DNA of 6,763 nucleotides, taken from NCBI GenBank assembly GCA_964528095.1, contig CAZGSG010000325.1, positions 1-6,763 on the forward strand, read 5' to 3'. The position numbers and the translations under genes were made by a program. The stretch's first letter is position 1; every line of letters starts with the position of its first letter. The notes beneath the pieces were generated by a model that saw nothing but the letters and a program-made list of their open reading frames with translations, was not told where the DNA came from and ran no database searches. This document shows positions 5,712-6,763 of this stretch, piece after piece. This DNA is from CAZGSG01 sp964528095 (GTDB lineage Bacteria > Bacteroidota > Bacteroidia > Chitinophagales > Chitinophagaceae).

Positions 5712-6763
5712 TTATTTTAATGCAGCTTTTACTTCCCGGGCAACAATCTCCAGTTCCTCGTTGGTAATCCCCGTTGAACAGGGAATGCTCAGGCAGGTAT
5801 TGTAAATATAATCAGCCGTATCATTCTTCTGAATATAAGGACAATCCTTATACATAGGCAACTTGTTCATGGGCATCCAGAAACGCCTGCTGAGGATCTT
5901 ATTCGCATTCAGGTGGTCCAGTACTTTTTGTTGCTGATCGGTTTGTATGGTAAATAACCATCCGTTTGTTTGCACATCCGGTAGTTCTTTTTGAAAACGG
6001 ATATCGGCCACTCCTTCAAATGCGTTTTTGTAAAAAGCAACGGCTTCTTTCTTTCTTTGGATAAATGATGGCAGCTGTTCCATTTGCGCTACACCAATTG
6101 CGGCCAGTACATTCACAAGCCTGTAATTGTATCCTATTTCATCATGATAATACTCATCAGCGCTTGCTTTGGCGGTAGTGGTGATATGTTTTGCGTGTTT
6201 TGCCAACGCTTCATCATTGGTAACGATCACGCCGCCGCCGCCAGTAGAAATGATCTTATTGCCATTAAAACTAAAACATCCAAGCGGGCTGAAATTGCCT
6301 GCATGTTTATTTTTATAGCTGGTGCCCAGGGCTTCAGTTGCATCCTCCACAATGGGCAATGGATATTTTTTTACAATGGAAAGAAACCGGTCCATATCGC
6401 ACATATTTCCAAGAATATGCACCGGCATAATTGCGCCAATGCGCCGGCCATCTTTTATATATATAAGATTGCCATCCCGCTCATCCGTCTCGTTTTCCAG
6501 GAATTCTTCCAGCAGGTCAAGGTCCATTTGCCAGAGATCAGGATCTGCATCAACGAGCAAGGGCTCTGCTCCAAGGTATTTTATTGAATTGGCCGAAGCA
6601 ACAAATGTGAGATTGGGCAGGATCACATAATCATCTCTTTTTACTCCGGATAATAAAAGGGATATATGCAGGGCTGCAGTCCCGTTCACGGCCGCAACGC
6701 CATATTTGGCGCCTGCAAAATCAGCCACCATCTGTTCAAACTGTGTTACGTATGAACCTACGG
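5712..6763 (-). CDS. DegT/DnrJ/EryC1/StrS aminotransferase, LegC-like (5' end beyond the window)
   Basis: This PLP enzyme would aminate a 4-keto nucleotide sugar to give a 4-amino-4,6-dideoxy sugar for surface glycan synthesis. The reading frame is open to the right edge, so I include ten residues before the first internal Met at 6731; 349 residues are visible and roughly the first 30-40 are missing. Numbering from the first visible residue: NGTAALH at 26-32 (PLP phosphate), MPVHILGN at 112-119, VEDATEALG at 138-146 with Asp140 facing the PLP ring nitrogen, and SFNGNKIISTGGGG at 164-177 with Lys169 as the Schiff-base lysine. The C-terminal small domain is complete to the stop at 5712. The sequence reads closest to LegC-type aminotransferases in my judgement, but the exact substrate is uncertain. 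Its stop lies 3 bases before the sugar transferase start, linking amino-sugar synthesis with loading onto the lipid carrier. Confidence 0.92.
   Translation of the reverse strand, partial: VGSYVTQFEQMVADFAGAKYGVAAVNGTAALHISLLLSGVKRDDYVILPNLTFVASANSIKYLGAEPLLVDADPDLWQMDLDLLEEFLENETDERDGNLIYIKDGRRIGAIMPVHILGNMCDMDRFLSIVKKYPLPIVEDATEALGTSYKNKHAGNFSPLGCFSFNGNKIISTGGGGVIVTNDEALAKHAKHITTTAKASADEYYHDEIGYNYRLVNVLAAIGVAQMEQLPSFIQRKKEAVAFYKNAFEGVADIRFQKELPDVQTNGWLFTIQTDQQQKVLDHLNANKILSRRFWMPMNKLPMYKDCPYIQKNDTADYIYNTCLSIPCSTGITNEELEIVAREVKAALK

Noticed and set aside
6084..6630. Two long plus-strand frames opposite the aminotransferase.
   Set aside because: They are antisense shadows of a gene with complete PLP-enzyme motifs and show no recognisable protein features.

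Overview
The window most likely comes from a member of the Bacteroidota, probably near the Chitinophagaceae. This rests on the flavin phytoene desaturase and phytoene synthase of Bacteroidota type, on a TTG-N20-TAATTTTG promoter that fits the housekeeping sigma consensus of that phylum, and on protein sequences that read like Chitinophagales homologues. No database search was possible, so the taxonomy is inference. All seven supported genes lie on the minus strand, so the transcription order runs from the right edge to the left edge.

Right part (5046-6763): the end of a cell-surface polysaccharide locus. It holds a PLP-dependent sugar aminotransferase of the DegT/LegC type, cut by the window edge, and 3 bases after it an initiating sugar-phosphate transferase of the bacterial sugar transferase (PglC-like) family. 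Together they suggest synthesis of a nucleotide-linked 4-amino sugar and its loading onto undecaprenyl phosphate.

Middle (4309-5045): about 740 bases without a convincing intact gene. It contains a weak terminator-like hairpin after the sugar transferase, a short protein-like open segment that may be a gene relic, an exact 10-bp inverted repeat, and two different short tandem repeats that share an 11-bp period. Left of it lies a PHP-type tyrosine-protein phosphatase (CpsB/YwqE family), which normally regulates capsule or exopolysaccharide export.

Left part (1-3481): a carotenoid operon. A strong promoter drives an ECF-type sigma factor, followed after 69 bases by crtI (phytoene desaturase), after 17 bases by crtB (phytoene synthase), and with an 11-base overlap by idi (isopentenyl-diphosphate isomerase, cut by the left edge). 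idi balances the C5 precursors, crtB condenses two geranylgeranyl diphosphates to phytoene, and crtI desaturates phytoene toward lycopene. Later steps such as cyclase or hydroxylase are not in the window. The sigma factor is the obvious candidate regulator of the pathway, and no anti-sigma gene is visible beside it.

I did not find a clearly new system. The most useful leads are the sigma-led carotenoid operon with a nearly leaderless promoter, the Asn in place of the catalytic Asp in the sugar transferase, and the repeat-rich gap with a possible gene relic.
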